Assembly: GCF_030227115.1 (NCBI RefSeq)
Contig: NZ_JASSUA010000001.1
Span: 496,001 to 560,000 of the forward strand
Reading direction: 5' to 3'
Source of the DNA: Marinobacter sp. SS13-12
GTDB lineage: Bacteria > Pseudomonadota > Gammaproteobacteria > Pseudomonadales > Oleiphilaceae
DNA: 64,000 bases
Shown here: in pieces, positions 63,407-64,000 of the stretch
Numbering within the stretch: the stretch's first letter is position 1
Layout of the letters: each line of letters begins with the position of its first letter
Made by a program: the position numbers and the translations under genes
Notes under the pieces: model-generated
What the model was told of the DNA's origin: nothing
The model's database searches: none
What the model saw: only the letters and a program-made list of their open reading frames with translations

Positions 63407-63517
63407 CGGTTATCACGGTTTTGACTGCAGCACCCGTTTCCGGCACATTAGCGCGCTTTCCTGAACTGCCCCCTGCTTCAGGGCGCTGAAAGCCATCCCG
63501 AAATCCCGGAGTCTGCC

Positions 63518-64000
63518 ATGAATGCCGTTGTTGCTGCGGTAGCTATCATGCTCGTCCTGAGTCTGTGCCGCATCCACGTTGTCGTTGCCCTGATCATAGG
63601 CGCCGTTGCCGGAGGCCTGATCAGCGGCCTGTCACTGGACGCCACCATTGCCGCGTTCAACGAAGGGCTCGGAGGCGGGGCAACCGTCGCGCTGTCCTAC
63701 GCCACCCTGGGTGCCTTCGCCGTCGCCATCGGCAAATCCGGCCTTGCCCATGCCCTTGCCGACAAGGCTCTGGCCCTGGTGGGCCGGCAGGATGACGGCA
63801 AGGCCGCTGGCGGTATACGCCTGCTGATTATCGGCCTGCTACTGGCCATCGCCATGTCGTCCCAGAATATCCTGCCGATCCACATCGCCTTCATCCCCCT
63901 GGTGGTGCCGCCGTTGCTGTACGTGATGGCAAAACTGAACATGGACCGCCGCCTGGTTGCCTGTGTACTGACATTCGGCCTGATTACTCCCTACATGTTC
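63518..64000 (+). CDS. Na+/H+ antiporter NhaC-like family, partial
   Basis: The first 161 residues, cut by the window end. The start MNAVVAAVAIMLVLSLCRIH leads into consecutive helices (VVALIIGAVAGGLISGL, VALSYATLGAFAVAIG, LLIIGLLLAIAMSSQNILPI and IAFIPLVVPPLLYVM). GGGATVALSYATLGAFAVAI and the SSQN-ILPIHIAFIPLVVPPL region fit putative sodium-proton antiporters of the NhaC-like family. No obvious Shine-Dalgarno beyond CGGAG nine bases away. Ion and direction are not determined by the sequence seen. Confidence 0.75.
   Translation, partial: MNAVVAAVAIMLVLSLCRIHVVVALIIGAVAGGLISGLSLDATIAAFNEGLGGGATVALSYATLGAFAVAIGKSGLAHALADKALALVGRQDDGKAAGGIRLLIIGLLLAIAMSSQNILPIHIAFIPLVVPPLLYVMAKLNMDRRLVACVLTFGLITPYMF

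Overview
The window looks like chromosome of a marine gammaproteobacterium, most like Marinobacter. This rests on gene content: an aa3-type cytochrome c oxidase cluster in the Pseudomonas-like order, monomeric NADP isocitrate dehydrogenase, an ectoine synthase, a TRAP-fed 3-hydroxybutyrate pathway and many c-di-GMP proteins. Genus is inference. I recognised no rRNA, tRNA, CRISPR array, prophage or insertion sequence. Genes are dense on both strands.

Layout. 1-8.4 kb: 5' end of a divergent transporter gene, a WYL regulator with a secreted nuclease, an alpha/beta hydrolase with an AraC-type regulator, queE-queC, a DnaQ-like exonuclease, and a 590-base gap with two opposed hairpin terminators. 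8.4-13 kb: a phosphorelay operon (response regulator, four-helix membrane protein, 1173-residue hybrid kinase ending in HPt). 13-20 kb: a lipoprotein, small unknown genes, a serine hydrolase, and a divergent pair of c-di-GMP enzymes, one with a LOV-type blue-light domain, separated by a perfect FNR/Anr box. 20-22.5 kb: isocitrate dehydrogenase.

22.9-33.2 kb is a D-3-hydroxybutyrate utilisation locus: operon dctPQM-bdhA-acetoacetyl-CoA synthetase, a sigma-54 activator, and an exported 3-hydroxybutyrate-oligomer hydrolase. Both the dctP operon and the hydrolase have a -24/-12 promoter, with TGTCC-N8-GGACA-like activator sites about 100 bases upstream of the predicted start and again further out. 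The sequence therefore predicts one regulon that splits oligomers, imports the monomer and makes acetoacetyl-CoA.

33-46 kb: a lipoprotein hydrolase, a DUF2868/DUF3482 pair, a lone ectC with a permease, an ornithine/lysine decarboxylase behind a terminator-like leader, an ATP-grasp enzyme, a small periplasmic protein, an eIF-2B-like protein and HrpB helicase. Four copies of a long palindromic repeat lie here; the 20-base loop is invariant and contains GCGAAGC, while the arms differ but stay complementary.

46-54 kb: cytochrome oxidase structural and assembly genes (ctaCDE, SURF1, ctaA, ctaB, sco1), with no ctaG in its usual place. 54-64 kb: a MATE exporter that seems to start at AUU, then a tight operon of unknown role (unknown protein, cupredoxin, transmembrane c-di-GMP phosphodiesterase, DUF3034 outer-membrane protein, truncated-hemoglobin lipoprotein, DoxX), another 7TMR-DISM diguanylate cyclase, DUF1653, and the start of an NhaC-like antiporter cut by the window edge.
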